From Bradyrhizobium sp. Ec3.3 (lineage in GTDB: Bacteria; Pseudomonadota; Alphaproteobacteria; Rhizobiales; Xanthobacteraceae), in the NCBI RefSeq assembly GCF_000472925.1, contig NZ_AXAS01000001.1, positions 124,001 through 188,000 on the forward strand: 64,000 nt of DNA. The letters are read 5' to 3'. Below, one piece after another: positions 8,901 to 17,584 of the stretch (its first letter is position 1; each line of letters starts with the position of its first letter). Under the pieces are notes generated by a model. That model worked only from the letters and a program-made list of their open reading frames with translations, did no database searches and was not told the origin of the DNA. The position numbers and the translations under genes are program-made.

Positions 8901-10016
8901 ATGACCGTCGACCGCAACAGCATCGCCGTGCCGAAAATCGTCTCGCTGCAAACCTTTCCGGTCCGGATTCCGTTTGCCGACGGTGGACCTGGCACGGGCG
9001 GCACGCCCTCTCGCTGGCACATGCTGGACATAGTGCTCATCCGCCTCGAAGACGAGGCAGGAAACGTCGGCTGGGGCGATGCCTTCGCTTACTTCTGCCT
9101 GGAGGCGGTGAAGGCTGCGGTCGACCACATGATCGCACCCTTCGTCACGATGGCGAGCATTGACGACATCCCTGCATGGAACTTCGACGTGCAGCGCAAA
9201 CTGCATCTGTTCGGCCGCTACGGTATCACGCTGTTCGCGCTGTCCGGCGTCGACATCGCGCTGTGGGACTTGAAGGCGAAGCGCCATGGCCTGCCGCTCT
9301 GGCGCTTGCTTGGAGCTGAGGCTCCAACGTCGCACCACGCTTATGCAAGTCTCGTCCGATACGGTGAGAAGGACCTGGTCACCCGGCAGTGCGAGCGTGC
9401 GATTGGGCTTGGCTACCGTCATATCAAGCTGCATGAGATCGCACCCGATGTCATCACGCGCGCCCGCGAGGCGATCGGGCCCGGCATCCCGCTGATGGTG
9501 GACGCCAATTGCGCCTGGTCAGTGGAGGAGACGTTGGCGCTGCGGGACACCTTCAGGAGCTGTGACCTGCTCTGGGTAGAAGAGCCGGTGTTTCCACCCG
9601 ACGATTATCAGGCCATGGCTGAGATCGAGGCGGCTGGTGTACGGGTCGGAACCGGCGAGAACGCCTGCACCGCCTTCGATTTCAACCGCATCATCAGCAA
9701 TGTCACCTACCCGCAGCCGAGCATGACGAAGGTCGGCGGAGTATCTGAGTTTCTCAAGGTCCTGGCGGCCTGCAAGGGGGCGGGAAAAATCCCAATGCCA
9801 CACACCCCGTATTTCGGGCCGGGATATTTTGCGACATTGGCAATGCTGCCTTTGATGCCCAAGGAAACGCTGGTTGAATTCCTGTTCGTCGAACCAGCGG
9901 CGTGGCTCGCCGCGACTCCAGAGCCGATCGAAGGTTTCATCACGGCATCGAACAACAGTGGAATCGGTTTTGAAGCCAATCTCGATATCATCGAGTGCTA
10001 TGCAGTTTGGACGTGA
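8901..10016 (+). CDS. Mandelate racemase/muconate lactonizing enzyme family dehydratase
   Basis: A 371-residue enolase-superfamily enzyme. Visible active-site elements are K176-L-H178 at the end of the second barrel strand, metal ligands D201, E227 and E253, K277 in MTKVGG, and H301. The KxH pair and H301 suggest a mandelate-racemase-like acid sugar dehydratase rather than a lactonizing enzyme. It differs clearly from the talarate/galactarate dehydratase at 3513. It starts 8 bp after the IclR-SMP-30 fusion with AGGAAA upstream, so a sugar-acid lactone or sugar-acid substrate is a fair inference. The exact reaction is not assigned. Confidence 0.8.
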   Translation: MTVDRNSIAVPKIVSLQTFPVRIPFADGGPGTGGTPSRWHMLDIVLIRLEDEAGNVGWGDAFAYFCLEAVKAAVDHMIAPFVTMASIDDIPAWNFDVQRKLHLFGRYGITLFALSGVDIALWDLKAKRHGLPLWRLLGAEAPTSHHAYASLVRYGEKDLVTRQCERAIGLGYRHIKLHEIAPDVITRAREAIGPGIPLMVDANCAWSVEETLALRDTFRSCDLLWVEEPVFPPDDYQAMAEIEAAGVRVGTGENACTAFDFNRIISNVTYPQPSMTKVGGVSEFLKVLAACKGAGKIPMPHTPYFGPGYFATLAMLPLMPKETLVEFLFVEPAAWLAATPEPIEGFITASNNSGIGFEANLDIIECYAVWT

Positions 10017-10176
10017 TCTCACGATATGAGACGCCGTGTCACCGCGGCAGCCGGCAGACCTTTCCTCCGCGTCAACCGGAGCTATGGTGCCCTCAGTCAA
10101 GGAGCGCTGGGCGCGACGCTTTGCGTGAAGGCACACTCCGTCATTCGATCGCCGATCACTCTGGAGAGAGACCACA

Positions 10177-10908
10177 ATGGCCCCGATTTCAAACCAAGTC
10201 CTGGACAAGCTGAAGGCCTGTTCGACCGCGACGCTCACCACGCAGCTTTTCAAGCGCAACTATCGCCAGCAGTTCCTCGTCGGCGTGAAGCCGCTCAATC
10301 CGAATGCCGGATCGTTTGCCGGTGAAGCCTTCACCCTTCGGTTCATTCCCTCGCGCGAAGACAAGGATTGGGATCTGGCTGATTTGCGGAAGCGCGGCGA
10401 GGACAACATGCAGTGGGAGGCGGTCGAAGCGATCGGTGCGGGCCAGGTTCTGATGATTGACAGCCGCAACGATCCACGCGCGGCGTCCGCGGGCAACATG
10501 CTGATGACACGCATGATGCGCAAGGGTGTCGCAGCCGCGATCACCGACGGTGCGTTCCGCGACGGAACGGAAATCTCCAAAATGCCGTTTCCCGCCTACT
10601 GCACGGCCAACACGGCATCGACACGCCCGGCCTATCATCGCGCCGTCGACATGCAGTTGCCGATCGGCTGCGCCGATGTCGCCGTCTATCCCGGCGACAT
10701 CATTGTCGGCGATAGCGACGGTGTGGTCGTCGTGCCGCGCACGATCGCCGACGAGTTGGCGAACGATTCCTACGAACAGGAGCTTCGCGAGAAATTCCTG
10801 TTCACGAAAATCGATGCAGGCGCGCCGCTGTGGGGGACCTACCCGCCGAACGAGGTGACGCTGAAGGAATACGCCGAATGGCGTGCACGTCAGCAGGCGG
10901 CGGAGTGA
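10177..10908 (+). CDS. RraA-like / 4-hydroxy-4-methyl-2-oxoglutarate aldolase family protein
   Basis: A 243-residue RraA-fold protein. The conserved aldolase core is visible: a GNMLMTRMMRKG stretch, then AAITDGAFRD with the Asp and Arg used for metal and pyruvate binding, and GDIIVGDSDGVVVVP near the C-terminus. Members of this fold act as retro-aldolases on 4-hydroxy-2-oxo acids or as sugar-acid dehydratases; true RraA inhibitors of RNase E are shorter. Its place after a dehydratase fits cleavage of a 2-keto-deoxy acid. A GGAGAGAG lies before the ATG. The 160-bp gap to the previous gene leaves room for a promoter. Confidence 0.8.
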   Translation: MAPISNQVLDKLKACSTATLTTQLFKRNYRQQFLVGVKPLNPNAGSFAGEAFTLRFIPSREDKDWDLADLRKRGEDNMQWEAVEAIGAGQVLMIDSRNDPRAASAGNMLMTRMMRKGVAAAITDGAFRDGTEISKMPFPAYCTANTASTRPAYHRAVDMQLPIGCADVAVYPGDIIVGDSDGVVVVPRTIADELANDSYEQELREKFLFTKIDAGAPLWGTYPPNEVTLKEYAEWRARQQAAE

Positions 10909-10912
10909 GCCG

Positions 10913-11386
10913 ATGACCGCGCCGACCAAGGCCCAGCAAGCCGAAGCTCTCATTCGGCGTTACTTCGACGCCTGCAACGACGCCGATCATCGCGCGCTGC
11001 TCGATTGCTTCACGGCCGACGCCATCCACTATTTCCCGCCGGGCCTGCCCGGCGCGCCCTGGCGAGGTGCCGAGGCGATCGCAGACGGCTGGGTGTGGTG
11101 CGTCAATACCTTGGGGTCGCGCTGGACGATCGAGAAGGTGCTTGCGAGCGAGAATGGGCGCGAAGCCGTCATCGAATGGACGCACTGGAAGACCGCCATC
11201 GGCGAGGTCCTGCGCGGCGACGAATGGTACGTCTTCAATGACGACATCACGCGCATCACCGAAATCCGTGCCTACTACGCCTCGCCCGTCAACAAGGCCG
11301 AGCCCGTGAACAAGCTCTACGCGTTCGATTACGAGGCCAGAGGTTATGCCATGACGCCGCCCTCGCCGGCGCCGAAATTGTCCTGA
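10913..11386 (+). CDS. SnoaL-like / NTF2-fold protein
   Basis: A 157-residue protein of the NTF2-like superfamily: YFDACNDADHRALLDCFTAD near residue 20, PWRGAEAIADGW in the middle and RITEIRAYYASP near the end are typical of SnoaL-like polyketide-cyclase-type domains. I chose the ATG at 10913, which lies 4 bp after the RraA-like stop with GGAG inside the end of that gene; an earlier frame start would overlap it. Such proteins act as small isomerases, hydrolases or binding proteins. Its substrate is not evident, but tight coupling suggests it acts on the same pathway. Confidence 0.75.
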   Translation: MTAPTKAQQAEALIRRYFDACNDADHRALLDCFTADAIHYFPPGLPGAPWRGAEAIADGWVWCVNTLGSRWTIEKVLASENGREAVIEWTHWKTAIGEVLRGDEWYVFNDDITRITEIRAYYASPVNKAEPVNKLYAFDYEARGYAMTPPSPAPKLS

Positions 11387-11413
11387 GCGGCGAACGGAAC
11401 TCGGATCATCGTC

Positions 11414-12211
11414 ATGGCCCCTGCACTCACTGGAAAGACGCGCGTTCATGCGCTGATCGGTTCGCCCATTGCCCAGGTTCTCGCGCCGGGCTGGCTGACC
11501 GAGCGGATGCGAGAGGCCGGCTATGACGGCGTTCTGGTTCCCCTGCAGGTCGAGAAAGGCAGTCTCGATTGGGCGCTGCCTGTGCTCAAGGCGATGCCGA
11601 ACATCGACAGCATCCTCATTACCCTGCCGCACAAGTTCGGAGCGATCGCTCACTGCGATCGTCTATCGGAGCGCGCGCGGGTACTCGGCGCCATCAATGC
11701 AATGCGTCGCGAAGAAGATGGCCGCTGGTTCGGAGACAATTTCGACGGCGCTGGCCTGACCGCCGGGCTCAAGAAGGCCGGGCATACCATCAGAGGCAAG
11801 GGCGTATACATGATCGGCGCCGGCGGCGCGGGATCATCGATTGGCGTTTCCATGCTGGAGGAAGGCGCGCGTCACCTGACATTCCACGACATCAACGCCA
11901 ACAGCCAGAACACATTACTCGCCAAACTCAGCGCAGCATACGGCGGCCGGGTTGCCGTTGGCACCACGGTTCCACCGGATTGCGAGATAGTCGTCAATGC
12001 GACCTCGGCGGGCTTGCGTGACAGTGATCCGCTTCCCGTCAATCCGGGCGAACTTACATCGCGGATGGTCGTCGCCGACGTCATCACCGATCCGGTGCCG
12101 ACGAGATTGCTCCTTGAGGCCGCAAAATGCGGCTGCGCAACGCGGGACGGCACTCACATGCTGGACGGCCAGATCGATCTGCTGTTCGCGTTCATGCTCG
12201 GCAAGCGCTGA
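11414..12211 (+). CDS. Shikimate/quinate dehydrogenase-like oxidoreductase, atypical substrate motif
   Basis: A 265-residue AroE-family protein. The catalytic Lys (K74 in LPHK), N95 and the catalytic Asp (D111 in GDNFDG) are present, and GAGGAGSSIG forms the dinucleotide-binding loop near residue 138. The N-terminal substrate motif, normally HSLSP, reads QVLAPG, so both serines that hold the shikimate carboxylate are missing. It is therefore unlikely to be the biosynthetic AroE. Its operon position after sugar-acid enzymes suggests oxidation of a cyclic or linear hydroxy acid. The family call is firm; the substrate is unknown. Confidence 0.78.
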   Translation: MAPALTGKTRVHALIGSPIAQVLAPGWLTERMREAGYDGVLVPLQVEKGSLDWALPVLKAMPNIDSILITLPHKFGAIAHCDRLSERARVLGAINAMRREEDGRWFGDNFDGAGLTAGLKKAGHTIRGKGVYMIGAGGAGSSIGVSMLEEGARHLTFHDINANSQNTLLAKLSAAYGGRVAVGTTVPPDCEIVVNATSAGLRDSDPLPVNPGELTSRMVVADVITDPVPTRLLLEAAKCGCATRDGTHMLDGQIDLLFAFMLGKR

Positions 12212-12545
12212 GGGACCGACCACTATTTGCAAGCGGCATCAGCAATCTGTGCGGCGCCGGGAGGCGCGGCCGTCATCTTCGGTCGGTCGTCGCGACTGCA
12301 TGACCACCGCATACAGTCTCACGAAGTGAGACGACTATTTCTGAGCTGCGAAAGATGCGCTTCTCCTTGAAGCCGGCGCTAGATAACGTCTCGATCAAGT
12401 AATCAAAACAACCGATGAGCTTCGGGAGGACGAATTGGAAAAATTCGCTCAAGTTGATCGTCGATACACTTTCGCCGCTGTCTTGCTGACTCGGCGGAAT
12501 AAATTCGCCGGTGCTCTGACCAATCATTTCCATCAGGAGGGACGA
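12212..12545. other. Intergenic region before ABC importer operon
   Basis: About 330 bp with no supported gene. It must carry the promoter of the downstream importer. A good ribosome-binding site AGGAGG ends 5 bp before the ATG at 12546. No clear terminator or operator was recognised. Confidence 0.5.
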
Positions 12546-13343
12546 ATGAAACGTCTTGCAAGCCTCTTCGCGTTCACCATGGTCTCGCTCGTCGCGATGG
12601 GCCAGGTGGCATCCGCCGACACGCTGGAGAAGATCAAATCAGCCGGCACGATCCGGATCGCGATCGATCTCAGCGTGCCGCCATGGTCATTCAAGGACGA
12701 GAACCTGAATCCCACGGGATCGGAAGTCGAGGCCGCCAAGCTGTTGGCAGCGGATCTCGGTGCGAGGATGGAGATCGTTGCGACGAACGGCGCCAACCGC
12801 ATTCCGTTCCTGCTCTCCAACAGAGCCGATGTCATCATGTCGGCCCTGTCGATTACCGACGAACGTAAGAAGCTGATCGCATTCTCGCTTCCTTACGCCG
12901 GCGCGACAACGTACGTCGCCGCGCCAAAGAGCATGGACATCAAAACTTTCGTCGACCTTTCGGGCAAGCGCATTGCAGTCACGCGCGGGACCACCAATGA
13001 CGCCGACCTGACCGCAGCGGCGCCCCGTGATGCCCAAATCATCCGCTTCGAGGACGAGGCCACGACCATGACCGCGGTGGTGTCGAATCAGGTCGATCTC
13101 GTGGCCCAGGTGCCGACCCTGATCGATCTCATCAACAAGAAGAGCCCGGACAAGCACCTCGAGCCGAAGCTGCCGCTTCGTACCGCGCTGATGGGCGTCG
13201 GCCTGCGCAAGGAGGACACGGAGCTGAAGCAGTGGGTAGACGGCTGGGTCAAGACGAACGTCGTCAACGGCAAGCTGCAGGAGATATTCAAGAAGTTTCA
13301 GGGCACCGATCTTCCCAAAGAGGTCGCCGCCGCATCCCAGTGA
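12546..13343 (+). CDS. ABC transporter substrate-binding protein, family 3
   Basis: A 265-residue periplasmic binding protein. Residues 1-22 form a signal peptide ending in ASA, and the mature part starts ADTLEKIKSAGTIRIAIDLSVPP, the usual first strand of the SBP_bac_3 fold. The start chosen has a strong Shine-Dalgarno AGGAGG. It is the first gene of a four-gene polar amino-acid type importer with overlapping or tight junctions. Given neighbours in sugar-acid and shikimate-like chemistry, the ligand could be an amino acid or a carboxylate; sequence alone does not decide. Confidence 0.85.
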   Translation: MKRLASLFAFTMVSLVAMGQVASADTLEKIKSAGTIRIAIDLSVPPWSFKDENLNPTGSEVEAAKLLAADLGARMEIVATNGANRIPFLLSNRADVIMSALSITDERKKLIAFSLPYAGATTYVAAPKSMDIKTFVDLSGKRIAVTRGTTNDADLTAAAPRDAQIIRFEDEATTMTAVVSNQVDLVAQVPTLIDLINKKSPDKHLEPKLPLRTALMGVGLRKEDTELKQWVDGWVKTNVVNGKLQEIFKKFQGTDLPKEVAAASQ

Positions 13344-13375
13344 TGTCGCATTCGGCGGTGGCCAAGCGAGGGTCC

Positions 13376-14059
13376 ATGACATATCAATTCGACTTCGGAG
13401 CCGTGCTGGCCTACTGGCCCCTCCTGCTCGAGGGCATCTGGACGACGCTCCGCCTCACTTTCTTCTCTACCGTGTTCGGCATCCTGATCGGCGCCTTTTG
13501 CGCCGTGATCCGGACCGGCGGTTCATCCTGGGCACGCGCCGTCATCTCGCTCTATGTCGAGTTCATCCGCAACACGCCCCTGCTGGTGCAGGCCTACTTC
13601 CTGATCTTCGGTATCGCGAGCCTCGGCATCCGGCTGCCGATCCTGGTTGGCGCGACCATCGCGCTGACGGTCAATATCGGTGCCTACACGACCGAGATCG
13701 TCCGCGCGGGCATTGAATCCATCCATCGCGGCCAGCTCGAGGCGGCGACGTGCCTCGGCCTGTCCCGCACGCAAACTTATCTGCACGTGGTCATTCGGCC
13801 CGCGCTCGAGCGCGTCTATCCCGCGCTGTCGAGCCAATATGTCCTCCTGATGCTGGCCTCCAGCATCGTCTCGTCCGTCGGCGTCGAGGAACTCTTTGGA
13901 ATGTCGAACCGGATACAGAGCGAGACATTTCGCAACTTCGAAATCTTCGTGGTTCTTGGAATTATCTACCTGCTGCTCGCCATGCTTGTACGCACAGGAT
14001 TTACGTTGCTCGGGCTCGCAATGTTTCCACGCCGCCGCAAGCTCGGAACCTCTCTCTAA
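13376..14059 (+). CDS. Amino-acid type ABC transporter permease
   Basis: A 227-residue inner-membrane permease of the HisMQ type with several hydrophobic segments and the EAA loop EAATCLGLSRTQTYLHVVIRPAL, which docks to the ATPase. I chose the ATG giving MTYQFDFGAV, the usual N-terminus; an ATG at 13343 overlapping the preceding stop would add 11 residues and cannot be excluded. It pairs with the next permease as a heterodimer. Confidence 0.82.
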   Translation: MTYQFDFGAVLAYWPLLLEGIWTTLRLTFFSTVFGILIGAFCAVIRTGGSSWARAVISLYVEFIRNTPLLVQAYFLIFGIASLGIRLPILVGATIALTVNIGAYTTEIVRAGIESIHRGQLEAATCLGLSRTQTYLHVVIRPALERVYPALSSQYVLLMLASSIVSSVGVEELFGMSNRIQSETFRNFEIFVVLGIIYLLLAMLVRTGFTLLGLAMFPRRRKLGTSL

Positions 14060-14076
14060 GCGTTGGAAATTGGCCC

Positions 14077-14724
14077 ATGAACAGCGCTTTCATCCTCTCG
14101 TTGCTCAAGGGACTTTGGGGCACCATCGTCCTGAGCCTGCTGACCTTCCTGTTCGGCGGCCTGATCGGCTTCGTCATCGCCCTCGCCCGCATCTCGCCGA
14201 TCGCGGCGGTCTCGCGCGCGGCCGCCGCCTACATCGAAATCACGCAAGGCCTGCCGCTTCTGGTCCTGATGGGGCTGTGCTTCTACGGGCCTAGCATCTT
14301 CGGCTACGATTCTTTCTCTCCACTTGCGGCCGCCACCTTCGCGCTCACACTCTATGCCAGCGCCTATCTCGGTGAGATCTGGCGCGGCTGCATCCAGGCG
14401 GTCGCGAAGCCGCAATGGGAGGCCGCCGAGTGCCTCGGCTTCACCCGCTGGCAGCGCATGCGCGCAGTCATCCTGCCGCAGGCGCTGCGGATCGCCATCC
14501 CACCGACTGTCGGCTTCATGGTTCAGATTGTGAAGAACACCTCAATCGCCTCGCTCGTCGTCGGTTACGCCGAGCTGTCCTACAACGCCAAGATCATTAA
14601 CAACGCGACGTTTCAGCCGTTCCTCTATTTCGGGATCGCGGCGCTGATGTACTTCGCGATCTGCTATCCGCTGTCGGTCCAGAGCAGGGCTCTCGAAAGG
14701 AAACTCAATGTCGGCCATCGTTGA
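14077..14724 (+). CDS. Amino-acid type ABC transporter permease, second subunit
   Basis: A 215-residue permease. It opens with MNSAFILSLLKGLWGTIVLS and carries the EAA loop WEAAECLGFTRWQRMRAVILPQA. It lies 17 bp after the first permease and overlaps the ATPase gene by 17 bp, which implies translational coupling. Together the two permeases form the membrane channel of the importer. Confidence 0.85.
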   Translation: MNSAFILSLLKGLWGTIVLSLLTFLFGGLIGFVIALARISPIAAVSRAAAAYIEITQGLPLLVLMGLCFYGPSIFGYDSFSPLAAATFALTLYASAYLGEIWRGCIQAVAKPQWEAAECLGFTRWQRMRAVILPQALRIAIPPTVGFMVQIVKNTSIASLVVGYAELSYNAKIINNATFQPFLYFGIAALMYFAICYPLSVQSRALERKLNVGHR

Positions 14725-15442
14725 ACTGAAGGACGTCCGCAAGAGTTTTGGCAATCTCGAGGTCCTCAGGGGCGTCACCTTCAACGTCAACCGGGGCGAG
14801 GTCGCCGCAATCATCGGCCAGAGCGGCTCAGGCAAGAGCACGGCGCTGCGCTGCATGGACCGCCTTGAGACGATCCAGGGCGGCTCGATGCTGATCTGCG
14901 GTCACCAGCTTCACGATGACGACGTCGACCTGAAATCGCTGCGCCGCGACGTCGGCATGGTCTTCCAGAGCTACAATCTCTTCCCGCATTTGACCGTCGT
15001 CCAGAACATCATGCTGGCGCCGCGCATGGTGAAGGGCATCAAGGCCAAAGAAGCGCGCGAGATCGCTGATACCGTCATTTCAAAGGTCGGGCTACGCGAG
15101 AAGATGGATTACTATCCCGAACAGCTGTCCGGCGGGCAGCAGCAGCGCGTGGCAATTGCCCGCAGCCTCGCCATGGAGCCCAAGCTGATGCTGTTCGACG
15201 AGGTCACCTCGGCGCTCGATCCGCAACTCACCGGCGAGGTGCTCCGCGTCATGGAGCAGCTCGCCGCCGATGGGATGACCATGATCCTGGTCACGCATGA
15301 GATGGCGTTCGCCCGCAAGGTAGCGGATCGGGTGATCTACATGCGGGACGGCAAGGTCCATGAAATGGGATCTTCGGACATCCTTCGCACCCCCGCGACG
15401 CCCGAACTGGCCAGCTTCGTCTCGGAGTCGGCGGAGCACTGA
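14708..15442 (+). CDS. Amino-acid type ABC transporter ATP-binding protein
   Basis: A 244-residue ATPase of the GlnQ/HisP family. Walker A is GQSGSGKST near residue 37, the Q-loop is GMVFQSYNLFPH, the signature is LSGGQQQRVAIARSL, Walker B is LMLFDEVTSALDP and the switch His is in LVTHEM. The start overlaps the end of the second permease, with AAAGGAAA as ribosome-binding site. It powers the importer at 12546-14724. Confidence 0.9.
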   Translation: MSAIVELKDVRKSFGNLEVLRGVTFNVNRGEVAAIIGQSGSGKSTALRCMDRLETIQGGSMLICGHQLHDDDVDLKSLRRDVGMVFQSYNLFPHLTVVQNIMLAPRMVKGIKAKEAREIADTVISKVGLREKMDYYPEQLSGGQQQRVAIARSLAMEPKLMLFDEVTSALDPQLTGEVLRVMEQLAADGMTMILVTHEMAFARKVADRVIYMRDGKVHEMGSSDILRTPATPELASFVSESAEH

Positions 15443-15472
15443 GCCGTCGGCCGAGCGACTGAAGGATCCTCC

Positions 15473-16396
15473 ATGAGTAAGGTACCCCTCCTGATTGCCG
15501 GCGCGGCGCGTCTAGGCTTCTCCGCAGTGGCGGGCGGTCGCGTCACTTCGCTGCGGCTGGGCCGAACTGAGCGAGGCGATGTCGCGCGTGACGTGTTGCG
15601 GCCGTTTCCGGACGGCGTCGCGCCGAACGAGCTACTGCACTGGCCCAAGGGCGGAATCTATCCACTCGTTCCCTACAGCAACCGCATCAAGGATGGGACC
15701 CTTCTGTTCCGGGGCAGGCGATACGACCTGTTGCCGCATCCCGACGCCCACCCGCATACATTGCACGGACATGCCCACAGGATGGCCTGGGAGACGGTCG
15801 CGCAGATCCAATCTCGGGTGACGATGCGATACAGCCACAGTGGAGGCGCCGAATGGCCGTGGCCGTTCAGTGCGACGCTGGACATCGAGCTCGAACCGAC
15901 CCGCGCCCTCTTCTCATTGAGCCTTCAGAATGATGGGCAATCGCCGATGCCGGGCGGAATCGGACTGCATCCTTACTTCCTGCACGGCTCTGAGGACCGC
16001 ATCGCGTTCGACGCCCCGATCGATTGGCCGGTGAGGACGGACTATCTTGCAGCACTGCCGCGAGATCGCTGCGATCGGGCCAATGCTGGTCCGCTACCAC
16101 TTGGTGAGGTCACGCTCTATCGCGGCGGATGGCGCGGTCTCTGCGTCATCGATCGCGCCAATGGCGATCGGATCGAGATGCGCGCGGATCCGATATTTTC
16201 GCACTTCGTCTTGCATCGACCAGCAAGCGCAGAGCATCTTTGTGTAGAGCCTGTGAGCCACGTCGCGGATGGATTCAATCTGTCCGCCGATGGACAGCCC
16301 GACACCGGAACATTCGTTCTCGAACCAGGAGAGAGCCTGAGTGGTTCTATGACCATCTCGCTTAGCGCGGCTGAAAACGCATGTCACCTTGATTGA
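15473..16396 (+). CDS. Aldose 1-epimerase family protein (galactose mutarotase-like)
   Basis: A 307-residue beta-sandwich sugar-binding protein. The family motifs are HTLHGHAHRMAW near residue 103, GGIGLHPYF with the catalytic-type His near 166, and CVEPVSHVADGFN near 262 with the catalytic-type Glu. Aldose epimerases interconvert anomers of hexoses. It starts 30 bp after the ABC ATPase gene with GGATCC-type spacing and a weak AAGGA, so it is probably the last gene of this operon and links it to sugar substrates. Confidence 0.82.
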   Translation: MSKVPLLIAGAARLGFSAVAGGRVTSLRLGRTERGDVARDVLRPFPDGVAPNELLHWPKGGIYPLVPYSNRIKDGTLLFRGRRYDLLPHPDAHPHTLHGHAHRMAWETVAQIQSRVTMRYSHSGGAEWPWPFSATLDIELEPTRALFSLSLQNDGQSPMPGGIGLHPYFLHGSEDRIAFDAPIDWPVRTDYLAALPRDRCDRANAGPLPLGEVTLYRGGWRGLCVIDRANGDRIEMRADPIFSHFVLHRPASAEHLCVEPVSHVADGFNLSADGQPDTGTFVLEPGESLSGSMTISLSAAENACHLD

Positions 16397-16912
16397 GCTG
16401 GTATCGCTCCCGTCCTCGCACTTGGCATTATCGTGTAGATCCGCCCGCTCGCGAGCGTGCCGACACGCCGTCATTTCGATCCGCGGAGATCAGACCCTCT
16501 GGACGCTTGCTCGCCTAATCGGTCGTCAGATAGCGCGCGAGCGCTTTCAGTAGAAGCAAAGGGAACACACTCCGATCTCGCCGGGATGAACGGATCGCAG
16601 CTCAGAAGAGGTCGTAACTTCAATTCGCCCCATCTGACACCGATGTTGAAATTAGGCCGGAGCGTTGGCGCGTTTGAGCTACACCACCGCTCCGCCTCGA
16701 GCTTGTTGAGATCACACGTCATTGGTCGGCCCGGTCTGCAGTGCAATCGGTTCGACTACCCGCTGCAGGCCGTCACTCTACCAAGCAACTCGTTATCGGA
16801 GAAAATCAATCCCCTCTAGAGGCTGTGGCGAGCTCGCATCCCGGATACGAGACTGGCAAGCTTCCGCGCATGGCACGAGCACCAAAGGTGAAGCACATTG
16901 CAAAACGAGAGA

Positions 16913-17152
16913 TCAGCCTGAGTTAGGCTGCTCCCCATAGACACACCCGAAGAACTTGTCCGGCGTCTCCGACCGGTTCTTCTGAGCGCTATACTTTTCT
17001 GGCGGCGTCGCAAACCGGTACCCGCTTGGCGAAGTAGCCGCGACGTACGCGATGCGTTCGTCGAGATCCTTTAGCAGGTCCCGCAGGATCGCCAGCAGGC
17101 CCGTTTTGGTAACCCGATGGTCGACGCACAAGGCGTCCAGGCCGTCGCGCAT
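16913..17152 (-). CDS. Small hypothetical protein
   Basis: A 79-residue frame starting MRDGLDALCVDHRV, with a helix-like acidic/basic stretch (LLAILRDLLKDLDERI) and a polar Pro/Ser-rich tail. Composition is protein-like and the start lies 10 bp from the tRNA-Glu fragment. I do not recognise a family. It may be a small accessory-element gene or a chance frame in decayed DNA. Confidence 0.35.
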   Translation of the reverse strand: MRDGLDALCVDHRVTKTGLLAILRDLLKDLDERIAYVAATSPSGYRFATPPEKYSAQKNRSETPDKFFGCVYGEQPNSG

Positions 17153-17161
17153 AGCATCTGG

Positions 17162-17210
17162 TGGCGCTCCCTAGGGGAATCGAACCCCTATTTCAGCCTT
17201 GAGAGGCCCT
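17162..17210 (-). other. 3' fragment of tRNA-Glu(CTC), probable attachment-site remnant
   Basis: On the - strand the sequence gives an anticodon loop CTCTCAA, a variable region, a perfect T-arm (AGGGG, TTCGATT, CCCCT), an acceptor strand AGGGAGC, discriminator G and an encoded CCA. The 5' half is missing: no D-arm and no GCTCCCT acceptor partner occur in the next 80 bases. Such 3' tRNA halves are typical scars of tyrosine-integrase insertion. Confidence 0.65.
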
Positions 17211-17584
17211 AGTCACAACCACACAGATCCGTTTCGACAATGACAGTCCTAAGGCGCAAGTTTCGGACCCACGGTACGGGCCATACATGGATGCGATTTG
17301 AGTCACCGCGACGGGGTTGCACCGGGGGTCGTAAAATAAGAATTCGAAATATCCCCATATAATCAACAGTACGTGGCGGAGAGAGTGTCAGTCAATCCCC
17401 ATGGAAGCATAAGACATTTTCGGCTTCCCCCGACCAAAACCCACCGTTCGAGCTACGTCCACAATAAGGTTTTTGTCACCGACAATGCCATCACGCGACC
17501 AGGGAAAGACAAATCGGCGTCGGGCCGTTTAGCTTGATCGACGTCCAGTCCTCTGGCGCCGTTCAACGCGGCATGTCGATTTCG

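Larger units (their letters stand above)
16397..17584. other. Gene-poor region with tRNA fragments
   Basis: About 1.2 kb with only one possible small gene (16913-17152). It holds a 3' tRNA-Glu fragment (17162-17210), a 14-bp match to the 3' end of tRNA-Ser at 17374-17387, and an inverted repeat with 7-bp arms CGGAGCG/CGCTCCG at 16658-16694. The mix of tRNA pieces and lack of intact genes suggests a worn integration region. No integrase or transposase reading frame could be recognised. Confidence 0.5.

Noticed and set aside
16658-16694. Possible tRNA on the - strand
   Set aside because: The GTGTAGCTCAA piece resembles a D-arm start but anticodon and T-arms are missing and the stem pairs across a 23-nt loop; kept only as a note in the region entry.
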